Below, one piece after another: positions 4,935-13,963 of a stretch of 24,863 nucleotides of DNA; the first letter of the stretch is position 1, and every line of letters begins with the position of its first letter. The position numbers and the translations under genes were made by a program. The notes under the pieces were generated by a model. It did not search any database and had not been told where the DNA came from. It was given only the letters and a program-made list of their open reading frames with translations. The stretch covers positions 1 through 24,863 of the IMG/VR virus record IMGVR_UViG_3300009187_000073, one strand, 5' to 3'. Source of the stretch: a virus.

Positions 4935-6992
4935 TTAAGCTAAAGTAAAATCAAAGGAAGAAACTCCTTCAATTTCTGATCGCTTAACAACAAGAAGACT
5001 TCGATCTGGTTTAGATATAATCACCTTGTGAAGTTCAAAAACATCACCAGTCATCATTCCAGAACGTAGTTTCATTGCTTTCTGTGATTCAAAATCACGG
5101 AAAGATGCCACTAAACGCTTTGAGCTGCCTTGTTTTTTATAAATAAAGGTAACAAGTTCCCAACTAGATTCACTTGAGAATTGAGCATCAGCTGCTACTT
5201 TTGGTAGTGCTTTTACCATATCCTTGGTCATTTCAACTAAAACGGATTGACCTGGAATTGGTTGAGTTGCAGAAACTAATGCTTTATCTACAGTGACGTT
5301 ATTTTCTGAAGTTCCAAGTGGAACATAAAAACCAGTGTTTCCTCTTCCACCACTAACTTTATTTACGTTATTACGAACAACAATTCCTTCTTGACGGCAA
5401 CGTATTGCAAAGTTAGCAAAAACGGTATTCGGTTCCCCAGCACCAAAAATACCATCAATTTCGTTATTTTCAACTAATCCACCAAAGGATTCAATTGTAA
5501 CAGCAGAATTGAACATTGATTTGTTACCAGTAGCACTAATAACAGCACCAGATTGACCTTTAATCAAATTGTTTTTAAAGGTGAGGTTTTTGAAGTTATT
5601 ATTTTGTGGTGTAGTATTTGTTCCAATGTAAACAAAGTTTCTTGCAACGTTTGGTACAGAATACGCAATATTAACTACAGTAAAACTAATTGTTTGCCCA
5701 ACAGTTCCAGAAATAAGTTTATTAATTGTAACGTTATTTCCAGACACAGATTGAACCTGCCCCTGACTAGTCCAAGCAGATGAAGTCATTGAACCACCAA
5801 CAACAATACCTCTTGTGCTTCCTACTTGTATAACAGATTGAGCACCAATCGAAACAATGGTTGCGTTTGCTGTAAAAGTGCTGAATCCAGGCACATCTGC
5901 TGGTTCGCTACCAACGAATGTTTTTCCATCGAAAACGCAGTTTTGTATTACTCCATTATCTGAAAGGGTTGTACCACCAGACATAACAGCAGAGTCACCA
6001 TTCGCAGTGAATCTACAATTTTCAATTAAGAAATTAAGATATCCACTACCACTAGAGTTACCAAAACCTAAAGCAGCACCTTCCTGCCCAACGCTTCCGT
6101 CAAATCCAATAGCGGTTAAATTACGAATAACCATTCCATTTGAATTTTGAGTAAAAGCAATGGTAGCGGGGACGCTGCTGGTATTTATCGTCTGTGTAAT
6201 TGATACGTTTGTTCTTGCTGCTTTAAAGCTAAAAACAACTTTTGAACCAGTTGCACTGACAGGAGTTGATAGTGTAATGACCTTAGTAGTAGCATTAATA
6301 GCAGAAATAACCGATTCAACGCCACTCCCTACAATTTTTTGTCCAACAACAATACCAGTAACACTTGGTAGTGTGATTGTTGTACTTCCTTGTGTTACGT
6401 TTGCAGCTAATTTAAAAGACAATACAACACCTGATCCACCAGCAGAAGTTGCTGCATCTAAAGTGATAACCCTAGTGGTTGCATTGATTGCTGTAATATA
6501 AGCATTAACACCAACACCTTCTACTTTCATTCCAACAACAAGACTTGTTGTGTTTGGTAATGTAATTGTTGTTACACCAGAAGCAACTGTTGTTGTTTTA
6601 GAAACAACAGTAGGATCTGCCGAAGCTACTGTGGGCAATGATACGCGGAATTGTGTTGCGCTAATAATTTGCGAAACCCGCGATCCAGATGTAATATTAG
6701 TTCCACTTACTGATTTACCACGAACTAAAGCGGCAGTTGATGAAACTGTTATAACATCTTCTCCTGAAAAGAAAGAAGAACCAGTAAGAACATCATTTGC
6801 TAGTTTGCCTTGAAGAACGGTAAGATCTTTTCCAGCACCTTGCATTGTTATGGTTTTACCCATAAAATCAATGTTTTCGTTCCAAGTACCTTCGCCGATA
6901 TTAACAATATCACCAGTAACTGCATCGTAAATAGCAGACTGGATTTGTGTGTGGGTTCCAGACCCATCTTTTTTTACATAAAATGTAGACAT
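4935..6992 (-). CDS. Beta-helix fibre/spike-like structural protein (685 aa)
   Basis: The N-terminus (residues 1-62: FYVKKDGSGTHTQIQSAI, DIVNIGEGTWNENIDF, KTITMQGAGKDLTVLQG) is the classic entry of a pectate-lyase-type right-handed beta-helix, as in phage tailspikes. Residues about 75-133, 136-194 and 199-257 are three related units of about 60 residues with the pattern TTITLP..T.LVVGMKV.G.GV...I.AIN.TT.VITL; a weaker fourth occurs near 370-430. Helix-type text resumes (NGMVIRNLTAIGF, NFLIENCRF, VIQNCVFDG, NNLTFKNNLIKG). The C-terminus (about 600-685) looks like a separate globular domain. Start ATG follows AAGGAAA. No catalytic residues were identified, so binding or depolymerase activity is open. 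It has its own terminator. Confidence 0.75.
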   Translation of the reverse strand: MSTFYVKKDGSGTHTQIQSAIYDAVTGDIVNIGEGTWNENIDFMGKTITMQGAGKDLTVLQGKLANDVLTGSSFFSGEDVITVSSTAALVRGKSVSGTNITSGSRVSQIISATQFRVSLPTVASADPTVVSKTTTVASGVTTITLPNTTSLVVGMKVEGVGVNAYITAINATTRVITLDAATSAGGSGVVLSFKLAANVTQGSTTITLPSVTGIVVGQKIVGSGVESVISAINATTKVITLSTPVSATGSKVVFSFKAARTNVSITQTINTSSVPATIAFTQNSNGMVIRNLTAIGFDGSVGQEGAALGFGNSSGSGYLNFLIENCRFTANGDSAVMSGGTTLSDNGVIQNCVFDGKTFVGSEPADVPGFSTFTANATIVSIGAQSVIQVGSTRGIVVGGSMTSSAWTSQGQVQSVSGNNVTINKLISGTVGQTISFTVVNIAYSVPNVARNFVYIGTNTTPQNNNFKNLTFKNNLIKGQSGAVISATGNKSMFNSAVTIESFGGLVENNEIDGIFGAGEPNTVFANFAIRCRQEGIVVRNNVNKVSGGRGNTGFYVPLGTSENNVTVDKALVSATQPIPGQSVLVEMTKDMVKALPKVAADAQFSSESSWELVTFIYKKQGSSKRLVASFRDFESQKAMKLRSGMMTGDVFELHKVIISKPDRSLLVVKRSEIEGVSSFDFTLA

Positions 6993-7049
6993 ATTTTTTT
7001 TCCTTTTTATTTAACCGATCTGGAATTAGATCGTTATATAAGAAGCAAA

Positions 7050-7075
7050 GGGGCTAGTGATTTCTCACCAGCCCC
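7050..7075 (-). terminator. Terminator hairpin after the 995-aa gene
   Basis: On the minus strand, GGGGCTGGTGA pairs with TCACTAGCCCC around a GAAA loop: eleven pairs including one G-U that would be an A-C mismatch on the other strand, so it acts on minus-strand transcripts. The following tract is only TTTGCTTCTT, so termination may be partial. It lies 25 bases past the stop at 7101. Confidence 0.75.
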
Positions 7076-7100
7076 TAAGCTAAACTAAACTGCTAAGTTA

Positions 7101-10088
7101 TTAGCTAACTTGGCAATCTTCGCTCTCAATTTCAACAGGGAGAGCTTGTCCTGAGTTCTTACCTTTAAGGTCAACGGCGCGAGCCTTTTTAACCGTAATT
7201 TCAGAAGTTTTTGCAGCAACGCGAAGACCAACGGCCTTTTCTTTGCCTTCAAGAGCTTCAGCACGAACGTTTTCAACTGATACGTCGGATGACTTACCGC
7301 GAATTTCAACGCCAGCAATCATGCTACCTGATTTACTGTCTGCAACAAGAACATCTTCAATAGATCCATCGGTACATCCGTTAATGGAAACACCGCGAAT
7401 TTTATGAACACCTGATTCTGGTTCAGACTCTTCATTGACACCGAATGCAACTTGTTGTGCATCCGAGCCTAGAGACTTAATAGAATCTTTTGCATCAGCA
7501 GTCTGGTGATCTTTAATCACAACGCGCTCAACGCTGAATCCAGCGGCACTGTCAATACGAACACCGAAAGAACCTTTATGAACGTGATGTTGTCCATCGA
7601 GGTTACGAACGAGTTTGTAGGTGACTGGACCACTTCCTGAACCGAATCCGAGTAGAGAAGCGCACTGTTCATAAGTAACAGGAGTTTCGCTGTCGGCAGT
7701 TACAAGAGCTAAAGTTTCAGAGTTAACAAGTTTTAGCTTGAAGAGACTGTCGCTTAGATCTGGCAATAGAGCTGCTGAGTAAGCAACGGTTTGACGACGA
7801 TCAGTTCTAGCTGCTGCTTGTTCAAGAATTTTATCTTTGTCGATAGACAAAGATCCATCTGCTTTTTCAAGCCAAGGATAAATTTCACCATAGCCATAAT
7901 AAGTGCCGTCATCTTGGAAAATATCTCCCTGATAACCACCTTTTAGACCAACGTGGTTAGCAGTAAGAGCACCAAGAGCACTCATCATTGATTTACGAAG
8001 TGCAAGAACACCGATATCAATGTTTGAATTATCAACGCCACCTAGCTGTGCTTGTGGAATCGCTCCGGTGAAGTACTTTTTAAGTAATTGCGCTGCTTCA
8101 ACTGCGGCAAGACCAGCTTCAACAACATCGTTTCCTTTGTACAATCCGCTTGCTTTTTTAGCGGTCCATGCAGAAGAACCACCAGCTGCAACATAGTTAG
8201 CTACAGCTTTAGCTGCTGTATCAAATGAGTCTACTGGTTTTGCTTCGGCAGCATATGCTTTTGCAACAGATTCAATCGCTTCTTTTGAAAGAAGGAGTGT
8301 TGCTGGTGCCATAGAAGCTGCATCAGATTGAGCATTAGTGTATCCAAATGGACGCAATCCGTTTCCATTAAAGGTTTTGTTAAATCCCTTTCCTGGGGCA
8401 GCAATTGCAATTGTTTCCATTGGAGCAAGATGCATTCCACTGAAAGTACAATCAAGAATATAAATATCTTGAACAGTACCGCCGCGAGAAGACGCTAGAG
8501 GACCAACGCCTTCGGAACTAGACCCAACACGGAAACCATAAGAAACAGAGTCAGGATAACGGAATCCATCTGATGTTCTTGGGTTTTGTGCAATAAGGTT
8601 AGTAGAACGTGGAATCTGTGCAACACTTGTCATTTGCTGTAAACCGTTCATAGCAAGACCAGCGCGATTAGCTCCAGCAACGTTTAATGCATTGTGGCCA
8701 GTGTTAACTTGAATGTAAGTGTCATCGGCAGATTTCATTGATTTGCGATGAGCAGCTTGCATTGCGAGAAGGGCTTTACGAACACCAGCTGCTTGAGCAG
8801 AAGGAACACCTGCTGTAACAAGTTCAGCTTCTGATTTAATTACAGGATAACGTGTTGTTTTCCCGTTTCCGAAAGTATCGGTTGCACCGCTCGCGATTGA
8901 ATCCCACTTCATCCAAGGACAAGCTAATGCCCCAGAGGTTGCCCAAGTTGAAGGACGTTCAAAATAACCAAGCATAATTTCTACGTTAGCTAACTGTGCA
9001 TAGTGAGAAAGCGCCATAGAGCTGTTTGAAACTGCTTTATTGAGCATTTCTTGATGAACATCTTTAAAAACAATCTGTGAAGAATCGTTAAAAATTGCTG
9101 TTCCGAAATATGAACCTTGGTTAACAGTTGAAGCGTTTCCTGAAGAAATACCTTCAACTAAGAGCCCTTTTACAAAATGGCCGCGAATAGCAAAGTGGTT
9201 GTTACGAGCGAGTCGTCCAACACCAGTTGAGCTATAGATGTGAGCATTTTGAGCACCTTTTGATGAAAGACCAGCAAAGTGACCATCTGATAAGTCAATG
9301 ATTGAGCTAAAAGCGGCAACTCGATTTGGACGCTCGTGCGCACCAATACTAAAACCAGCTAAATCAATAACTTGATCCTTACCCCACATACGAATCTCAG
9401 AGTTTACCCCAAGAAGCATGATTGGTTGTCTAGATGCATCGGTAGTAGACCAAAGAGACACTGGATCTTTAAGATACTCAACATCACCGCGATAGTTAAC
9501 GGGTTTTGCAAATCCACGGTGAGAAAGTGACTCTTGTTCAACTGTACCAGGGAGTGCGTGAACTAATCCTGTATTTTGAACGCCGTTTAAAGTGCTGTTT
9601 GCCGCTTGAAAGCCAGGGAAAATAGCGTTACGAATAGCGTTAACAATATCGCCCATTAGTTTTAATTGACAAGGAACTTCACCAAGAATAACAGTTCCCC
9701 AACGAAGTGCAGCATCGTCAGCGAATAGTAGAACTGTTTTTCCAGAAGCACGCTTTTTAAGCGCATCCATCATTGTTCCAGAAGGAATTCCGTCTGCGAT
9801 GTTGGCTGCTTTAATAGAAGCAAGGTCAAGAACAACGCGAGTACCAATAACAGTACCATCTTCGCGATGATCGGGAACGCGAGTTTCGCGACGACCATTG
9901 TTAGCAACAAGTGCTCCACCAACAGCAGCTGGTGCTGTTGATGAACCTGGCGCTCCACCAACAGGAATCAACCCAATTGCTTCGTCGAAACGAATTGTGC
10001 CACCTGCTTCATATTTTTTTACAAGACGCTCGCGCTCTGCTTTTAGTTTTTGATAGAGTGCTTCGCCTTTTAATTTTGATTTACTCAT
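7101..10088 (-). CDS. Large beta-helix-like virion protein (995 aa)
   Basis: The N-terminus (1-30) is a charged helix (KLKGEALYQKLKAERERLVK), possibly for virion attachment, and then the protein becomes Gly/Ala/Val-rich. Many rung-like segments suggest a parallel beta-helix: VNSEIRMWGKDQVIDLAGFS, NNHFAIRGHFVKGLLVEGIS, GTAIFNDSSQIVFKDV. Near the end a regular series of about 20-25-residue rungs appears (HKIRGVSINGCTDGSIEDVL, AGVEIRGKSSDVSVENVRAE, VGLRVAAKTSEITVKKARAV). A helical insertion rich in Ala occurs around 580-650. It lies between two other large fibre-like genes and has its own AAAGGT ribosome-binding site and terminator. I see no enzymatic motif. It is most likely a fibre, spike or capsid-surface protein; the specific family is not recognised. 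Confidence 0.65.
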   Translation of the reverse strand: MSKSKLKGEALYQKLKAERERLVKKYEAGGTIRFDEAIGLIPVGGAPGSSTAPAAVGGALVANNGRRETRVPDHREDGTVIGTRVVLDLASIKAANIADGIPSGTMMDALKKRASGKTVLLFADDAALRWGTVILGEVPCQLKLMGDIVNAIRNAIFPGFQAANSTLNGVQNTGLVHALPGTVEQESLSHRGFAKPVNYRGDVEYLKDPVSLWSTTDASRQPIMLLGVNSEIRMWGKDQVIDLAGFSIGAHERPNRVAAFSSIIDLSDGHFAGLSSKGAQNAHIYSSTGVGRLARNNHFAIRGHFVKGLLVEGISSGNASTVNQGSYFGTAIFNDSSQIVFKDVHQEMLNKAVSNSSMALSHYAQLANVEIMLGYFERPSTWATSGALACPWMKWDSIASGATDTFGNGKTTRYPVIKSEAELVTAGVPSAQAAGVRKALLAMQAAHRKSMKSADDTYIQVNTGHNALNVAGANRAGLAMNGLQQMTSVAQIPRSTNLIAQNPRTSDGFRYPDSVSYGFRVGSSSEGVGPLASSRGGTVQDIYILDCTFSGMHLAPMETIAIAAPGKGFNKTFNGNGLRPFGYTNAQSDAASMAPATLLLSKEAIESVAKAYAAEAKPVDSFDTAAKAVANYVAAGGSSAWTAKKASGLYKGNDVVEAGLAAVEAAQLLKKYFTGAIPQAQLGGVDNSNIDIGVLALRKSMMSALGALTANHVGLKGGYQGDIFQDDGTYYGYGEIYPWLEKADGSLSIDKDKILEQAAARTDRRQTVAYSAALLPDLSDSLFKLKLVNSETLALVTADSETPVTYEQCASLLGFGSGSGPVTYKLVRNLDGQHHVHKGSFGVRIDSAAGFSVERVVIKDHQTADAKDSIKSLGSDAQQVAFGVNEESEPESGVHKIRGVSINGCTDGSIEDVLVADSKSGSMIAGVEIRGKSSDVSVENVRAEALEGKEKAVGLRVAAKTSEITVKKARAVDLKGKNSGQALPVEIESEDCQVS

Positions 10089-10121
10089 AGTATACCTTTC
10101 GATAGTTTATTTTATTATAAT

Positions 10122-10166
10122 AAAAAATGGAGATGTGTGGCTAATGTTATTAAACACACACCCCCA
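10122..10166 (-). terminator. Intrinsic terminator after the 888-aa repeat fibre gene
   Basis: On the minus strand, TGGGGGTGTGTG (10166-10155) pairs with CACACATCTCCA (10139-10128) over twelve pairs including two G-U, with a 15-base loop, followed by six T. The two wobbles would be mismatches on the plus strand, so this terminates leftward transcripts. It lies 18 bases after the stop at 10185. Confidence 0.9.
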
Positions 10167-10184
10167 TTACAAAGTTGTTAATTC

Positions 10185-12851
10185 TTACGAACGAACATCT
10201 TTTAAATACCTTACACGTAGTTTGTCACCAAGTGCAAGTGCTTCTGCTTCTCCTTGTAACATAGAGCCAGCAAAAGTTAATCTTGTTTTTCCGTTCATGA
10301 CAGAAACTTCATAATCTTCACCTTCAAGCATCATTAAACGATCAATTGAGAAAACAATTGACATTGAGAATGCTTTATGGCTAAGTTCAATGTAGTTATT
10401 TGCAATAGTTTGTGAAGAAACCATGAAGGAATCAACAGCAAAACGACCACCGAAATCATCAGCAAGACTTTCTGCGTATTGTTTTGCTTCCTGTTTAGCA
10501 GCAGCAATATAACCAGTGACAGAAGTAGCAAAATTTTCATCATTACCAAGAGCTTCTGCTAACTCACGAAGAGTATCGAGCATCTCTGGCGCAGAATCAA
10601 TAACCGCTGCTACTTTTTGATTGGTGTATTCTTTAGATTCAAAAAGAACGCGACTGTCTTCAGAAGCACGTAATGCTTCTTCTGCATCAATTTCATATTG
10701 AAGTTGAGCTTCACGAGCCATCGCACGAGTTTCTTCTGCAAGAACTTCAGCGTCGGTGTATACTTTAGATTCAGAAAGAACACGAATATCTTCGCTTGCA
10801 CGAAGTAGTTCTTCAGCATCAATTTCAGATTGAAGTAAAGCTTCAACACCCATTGCTCGTGTTTTTTCAGCATCGGTATAAGTTTTAGCTTCACCAAGAA
10901 CACGAATATCTTCAGAAGCACGAAGTGTTGCTTCTGCTGAATCAGCGGCAATACGTGCAGCGGTTTCAGCAGCTTCAGCTGCCATTGCGCGAGTTTTTTC
11001 AGCATCAGTGTATGCTTTAGCTTCACCAAGAACTCTTACATCTTCGCTTGCACGAAGAGCCGCTTCAGCAGCTTCAGCTGCCATCGCACGAGTTTCTTCT
11101 GCGTTAACATCAGAAATACGATCTACAATTTCTTGATCTAAGTCAAATCGTAATTCTTGTGCATAACCATCTAAATCGTCAAGATCTAGTCTGATTGCAG
11201 CATCAGCAGCAGCAAATTCAGAACGAATTGCAGCTTCTTGTGCCATTGCACGAGCTTTTTCGACATCAGTGTATGCTTTAGCTTCACCAAGAACTCTTAC
11301 ATCTTCAGAAGCACGGAGGAGTTCTTCGGCATCAATTTCAGATTGAAGCTGGGCTTCACGAGCCATTGCACGAACTTCTTCAGCATCAATTTCGGATTGA
11401 AGTTGAGCTTCACGAGCCATCGCACGTGATTCTTCAGCATCAATGTCTGACTGAAGTCCAGCTTCAGCTGCCATTGCACGAGCTTTTTCAGCGTCGGTGT
11501 ATGCCATTGCATCAGATTCAGCTTTAGCAATTGACCCTTCACCAGTTCCTTCTATAACATCTAAACGAGTTTCATGATCGTATAGTTGTGATAAAATTTG
11601 TGAGGTTGCAGTTTGATCTGAAGCAATATACTCAGCAATTTCACGAAGAGTATTATACGCTTCGGGAGCGGCATCAATAACAGACGCAATGCTCATGTCT
11701 GTGTATGCTTTAGATTCACTTAATACACGGGCATCTTCAGATTCACGAGTTAAAGCTTCAGCAGCTTCAGCAGCCATTGCACGAACTTTTTCTTCGTCAG
11801 TATATGCTTTAGCTTCACCGAGAACCCGAATGTCTTCAGAAGCACGTAATTCTTCTTCTGCATCAATTTCAGATTGAAGTGCTTCTTCTGCAAGCTGTGC
11901 TCGGGATTCCTCTGTCCAAATTTGTTCTTGAAGATATTGCTCGGCTGCCATTGCACGAACTTTTTCTTCGTCAGTATACAATTTAGCTTCACTTAATACA
12001 CGAATATCTTCAGAAGCGCGAGTTGTAATTTCTTGCTCTATATCAAAATGTAATTCGTCAAGACCTAGTCTGATTTCAGCATCAGCAGCTGCAAATTCAG
12101 AACGAATTGCCGCTTCTTGCACCATTGCACGATATTCTTCATTAAGAACTATTTGATTGGTGTAAGTTTTAGATTCAGATAATACACGAACGTCTTCAGA
12201 CGCACGAAGTTCTGCTTCAGCAGCTTCAGCTGCCATTGCGCGAGTTTTTTCTGCGTCAGTATATAATTTAGACTCAGAAAGAACGCGAGCATCTTCAGAA
12301 GTTCGAGTTGCAATTTCAGAATCTAGATCATCACGAAGCAATTGATCAGCAGCTTCTCTAGCTGTTTTTTCAACTAAATCAGCAGCAGCAAAGTCATAAC
12401 GAATGTCGGCATCTTCCGCAGAACGGATTGCTGCTTCTTCTGAAACTTTTTCGTCTGTATAATCTTTAGATTCTAGTAAAACCAAAGCATCAGCAGCTGC
12501 AAATTCTCCACGAATTGCAGAGTCTGCATCTTCACGAGCAGCTTGTTCAGCGGCATCAGCGGCTGCACGAGCAAGAGCTTCTGCTGCATCAGCAGCTGCA
12601 CGAGCAAGAGCTTCTGCTGCATCACCAGCATCAACATAAGATTTTCTTGCCAATTCATTTGCATGAGTTGGGTCATAAGAAACTCTTGGCATCTCTAGAA
12701 GTTGGAATTTATTATCAGAATCTAGTTTAAATAAAGCAGCTTCAGAACCATCTACTTTAAGTGCTTTAAATGAATCTTCATTTAAAAATAAGACTTTAGA
12801 ACCATCTACGCTCTGCGAACGTAAAAACTTCTTTTTGATTTGAATACTCAT
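10185..12851 (-). CDS. Long repetitive fibre protein with coiled-coil repeats (888 aa)
   Basis: Residues 1-75 form a small N-terminal domain (RSQSVDGSKVLFLNEDSFKA, with a second VDGSEAALFKL). Residues about 75-115 are Ala/Glu repeats (EALARAAADAA). Then come about twelve units built on R.SED.RVL.E.K.YTD.EK.RAMA.EA, a trimeric coiled-coil-type pattern. Two modules of the type VIDxAPExxxTLREIAExI occur mid-protein and near the end; that motif is widespread in phage tail fibres. The last 85 residues are globular (SSQTIANNYIELSHKAFSMS to GDKLRVRYLKD) and resemble the end of the neighbouring 147-aa protein. I chose the ATG at 12851, which has AAAGGAGA at ideal spacing; an in-frame ATG at 12902 has none. 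An inverted repeat could hide this ribosome-binding site. Confidence 0.85.
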   Translation of the reverse strand: MSIQIKKKFLRSQSVDGSKVLFLNEDSFKALKVDGSEAALFKLDSDNKFQLLEMPRVSYDPTHANELARKSYVDAGDAAEALARAAADAAEALARAAADAAEQAAREDADSAIRGEFAAADALVLLESKDYTDEKVSEEAAIRSAEDADIRYDFAAADLVEKTAREAADQLLRDDLDSEIATRTSEDARVLSESKLYTDAEKTRAMAAEAAEAELRASEDVRVLSESKTYTNQIVLNEEYRAMVQEAAIRSEFAAADAEIRLGLDELHFDIEQEITTRASEDIRVLSEAKLYTDEEKVRAMAAEQYLQEQIWTEESRAQLAEEALQSEIDAEEELRASEDIRVLGEAKAYTDEEKVRAMAAEAAEALTRESEDARVLSESKAYTDMSIASVIDAAPEAYNTLREIAEYIASDQTATSQILSQLYDHETRLDVIEGTGEGSIAKAESDAMAYTDAEKARAMAAEAGLQSDIDAEESRAMAREAQLQSEIDAEEVRAMAREAQLQSEIDAEELLRASEDVRVLGEAKAYTDVEKARAMAQEAAIRSEFAAADAAIRLDLDDLDGYAQELRFDLDQEIVDRISDVNAEETRAMAAEAAEAALRASEDVRVLGEAKAYTDAEKTRAMAAEAAETAARIAADSAEATLRASEDIRVLGEAKTYTDAEKTRAMGVEALLQSEIDAEELLRASEDIRVLSESKVYTDAEVLAEETRAMAREAQLQYEIDAEEALRASEDSRVLFESKEYTNQKVAAVIDSAPEMLDTLRELAEALGNDENFATSVTGYIAAAKQEAKQYAESLADDFGGRFAVDSFMVSSQTIANNYIELSHKAFSMSIVFSIDRLMMLEGEDYEVSVMNGKTRLTFAGSMLQGEAEALALGDKLRVRYLKDVRS
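10620..12485 (-). repeat. Internal tandem coding repeats, about 12 degenerate units
   Basis: The central part of the 888-aa fibre gene repeats the coding pattern for RASEDxRVLGEAKAYTDAEK followed by RAMAAEA. Units vary from about 33 to over 70 residues because of inserts such as QLQSEIDAEE, itself repeated back to back. Many units keep near-identical DNA (for example TTCAGCAGCTTCAGCTGCCAT on the plus strand), which makes the region prone to recombination and to assembly collapse. Confidence 0.85.
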
Positions 12852-12853
12852 AT

Positions 12854-12914
12854 TTTCTCCTTTTATGAGCTTTAAATACACCACTCCCTTGAATAGAAAC
12901 ATCCAAAGGAGAAA
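12854..12914 (-). promoter_or_regulatory. Inverted repeat that could mask the fibre gene's ribosome-binding site
   Basis: In the leader of the 888-aa gene, TTTCTCCTTT (12914-12905 on the minus strand) is the exact complement of AAAGGAGAAA (12863-12854), which contains the Shine-Dalgarno sequence three to nine bases from the ATG. The loop is 41 bases. If the stem forms, translation from 12851 would be blocked. Confidence 0.5.
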
Positions 12915-12928
12915 TATATATTATTTGA

Positions 12929-13372
12929 TTAATTGTGGTCGTATATAATGCGTATTTTATCGTCTATTCCAGCAACATAATCATAATCAAAGCCATCCCA
13001 CTTTAATTCGTTGCCTTCTACAATAAAATCAACGCCAAAAAAAAGGGCACCACCACCCTCTTTAATATCTACCTGCACAAATTGGGGGTTGATTGGGGTT
13101 TTGTCAAGAACTATTTTTTTAGCCATTAATTCCGCCGAAGTTACAATAACATATTGAATTCTTCGAGCGTTATTTTTTAATAAATATTGTGGATGGGGGT
13201 TTGCTGTTGTCATGTGCTCTAGTAACACAACTTCACTATTTGAAAGGAGTGTTTCTAAACCAGCATCGTTTTTAGAATAAACAAGTCCATCTGCTTTTGC
13301 ATAAATTGTAACTTTATTTGTAAGAGGTGTTTCTGGAACTGCTGTTGTTTTTTGTAAAATAATTTGGCTCAT
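12929..13372 (-). CDS. Small fibre/adaptor protein with C-terminal domain shared with the long fibre (147 aa)
   Basis: The N-terminal half reads QIILQKTTAVPETPLTNKVT, YAKADGLVYSKNDAGLETLL, then HMTTANPHPQYLL, a pattern seen in phage tail-fibre attachment proteins (the NPHPQYL box is common in fibre N-termini). The C-terminal half (RRIQYVIVTSAELMAKKIVL through GVDFIVEGNELKWDGF to DDKIRIIYDHN) parallels the last 85 residues of the 888-aa fibre: both have a strand, I.L......., a GxDF/GEDY turn, then L.W/T.F and a (G)DKxRxxY ending. It starts at 13372 sharing TAATG with the upstream stop, with AGAGGTT upstream. It is probably a tail or neck structural protein that pairs with the long fibre. Confidence 0.6.
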   Translation of the reverse strand: MSQIILQKTTAVPETPLTNKVTIYAKADGLVYSKNDAGLETLLSNSEVVLLEHMTTANPHPQYLLKNNARRIQYVIVTSAELMAKKIVLDKTPINPQFVQVDIKEGGGALFFGVDFIVEGNELKWDGFDYDYVAGIDDKIRIIYDHN

Positions 13373-13578
13373 TATATAACCTCTACAATTCCATTAATGC
13401 CAACTTCAACATTACCCGTTTCATTCATGTCAATATAACCATTCACTGTAACGGTTCCAACATTTAATGTGATTTTAGTTGTTAAAATAAATTCATCAAA
13501 ATTTGCAGTAACGGGTGGAAGCGGTTGTTCTCTAAATGTTAATTCTGTTGTTGCTGGGTCGTATTGTAATAATAACAT
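13372..13578 (-). CDS. Small beta-rich structural protein (68 aa), function unknown
   Basis: Begins MLLLQYDPATTELTFREQPL and continues with alternating hydrophobic strands (LTTKITLNVGTVTVNGYIDM, NVEVGINGIVEVI). There is no membrane segment despite the hydrophobic start. It is sandwiched between the 127-aa and 147-aa genes, one base from the former's stop and overlapping the latter's start, so the three are translated together. The VGTVTV string echoes VGSVEV in the 127-aa protein. It is probably a small structural or adaptor subunit; no family recognised. Confidence 0.55.
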   Translation of the reverse strand: MLLLQYDPATTELTFREQPLPPVTANFDEFILTTKITLNVGTVTVNGYIDMNETGNVEVGINGIVEVI

Positions 13579-13579
13579 A

Positions 13580-13963
13580 TTAAGTAACCGTTAAACTGGC
13601 AATTTCTCTTTTTGTACCATCGACATATGTTACTGTAACAACTGCAACAATTTCACCAGCCGACCCACCTCTTTTATATGTATATGTGGATGTAGTTGAT
13701 GTGTGTATCCCATTAAAATAATCAAAGGATTCTTTAACTAAGCCATTGCTAACTTTTAAAGAATTATCAACTGCTACATCAGCAAAACGTGTACCATTTC
13801 CTATTTTAACAGAATCGGTTTGATGATCAACAGCAACTTCAACTGAACCAACAACAACTGTTGCCTCTGTTGTGGTCCGCAAAGCTCCTGTTGTATCATC
13901 GAATGCATGTTGTAATACTTGAGCGGAGTCTAATCTAGAAGGAGATGGTTTGTTACTTGGCAT
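13580..13963 (-). CDS. Small beta-rich structural protein, possible adaptor (127 aa)
   Basis: Begins MPSNKPSPSRLDSAQVLQHA, then FDDTTGALRTTTEATVVVGS, then TDSVKIGNGTRFADVAVDN. The SxRLxxAQ...AFDxxTGALRT opening and the DSVKIGNGT turn are patterns I associate with small phage structural proteins encoded near portal genes. The C-terminal half alternates polar and hydrophobic residues (STYTYKRGGSAGEIVAVVTV), consistent with a beta sandwich. It directly follows the portal gene (17 bp away). A neck/adaptor or fibre-base role is inferred from the position only. Confidence 0.55.
   Translation of the reverse strand: MPSNKPSPSRLDSAQVLQHAFDDTTGALRTTTEATVVVGSVEVAVDHQTDSVKIGNGTRFADVAVDNSLKVSNGLVKESFDYFNGIHTSTTSTYTYKRGGSAGEIVAVVTVTYVDGTKREIASLTVT

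Noticed and set aside
6160-6501. 113-codon plus-strand frame with hydrophobic repeats
   Set aside because: Antisense shadow of the repeated region of the 685-aa gene.
10610-11029. 139-codon minus-strand frame and several others over the fibre repeats
   Set aside because: Shadow frames generated by the repetitive Ala/Glu codons of the 888-aa gene; Leu/Gln/Lys-rich with no leader.
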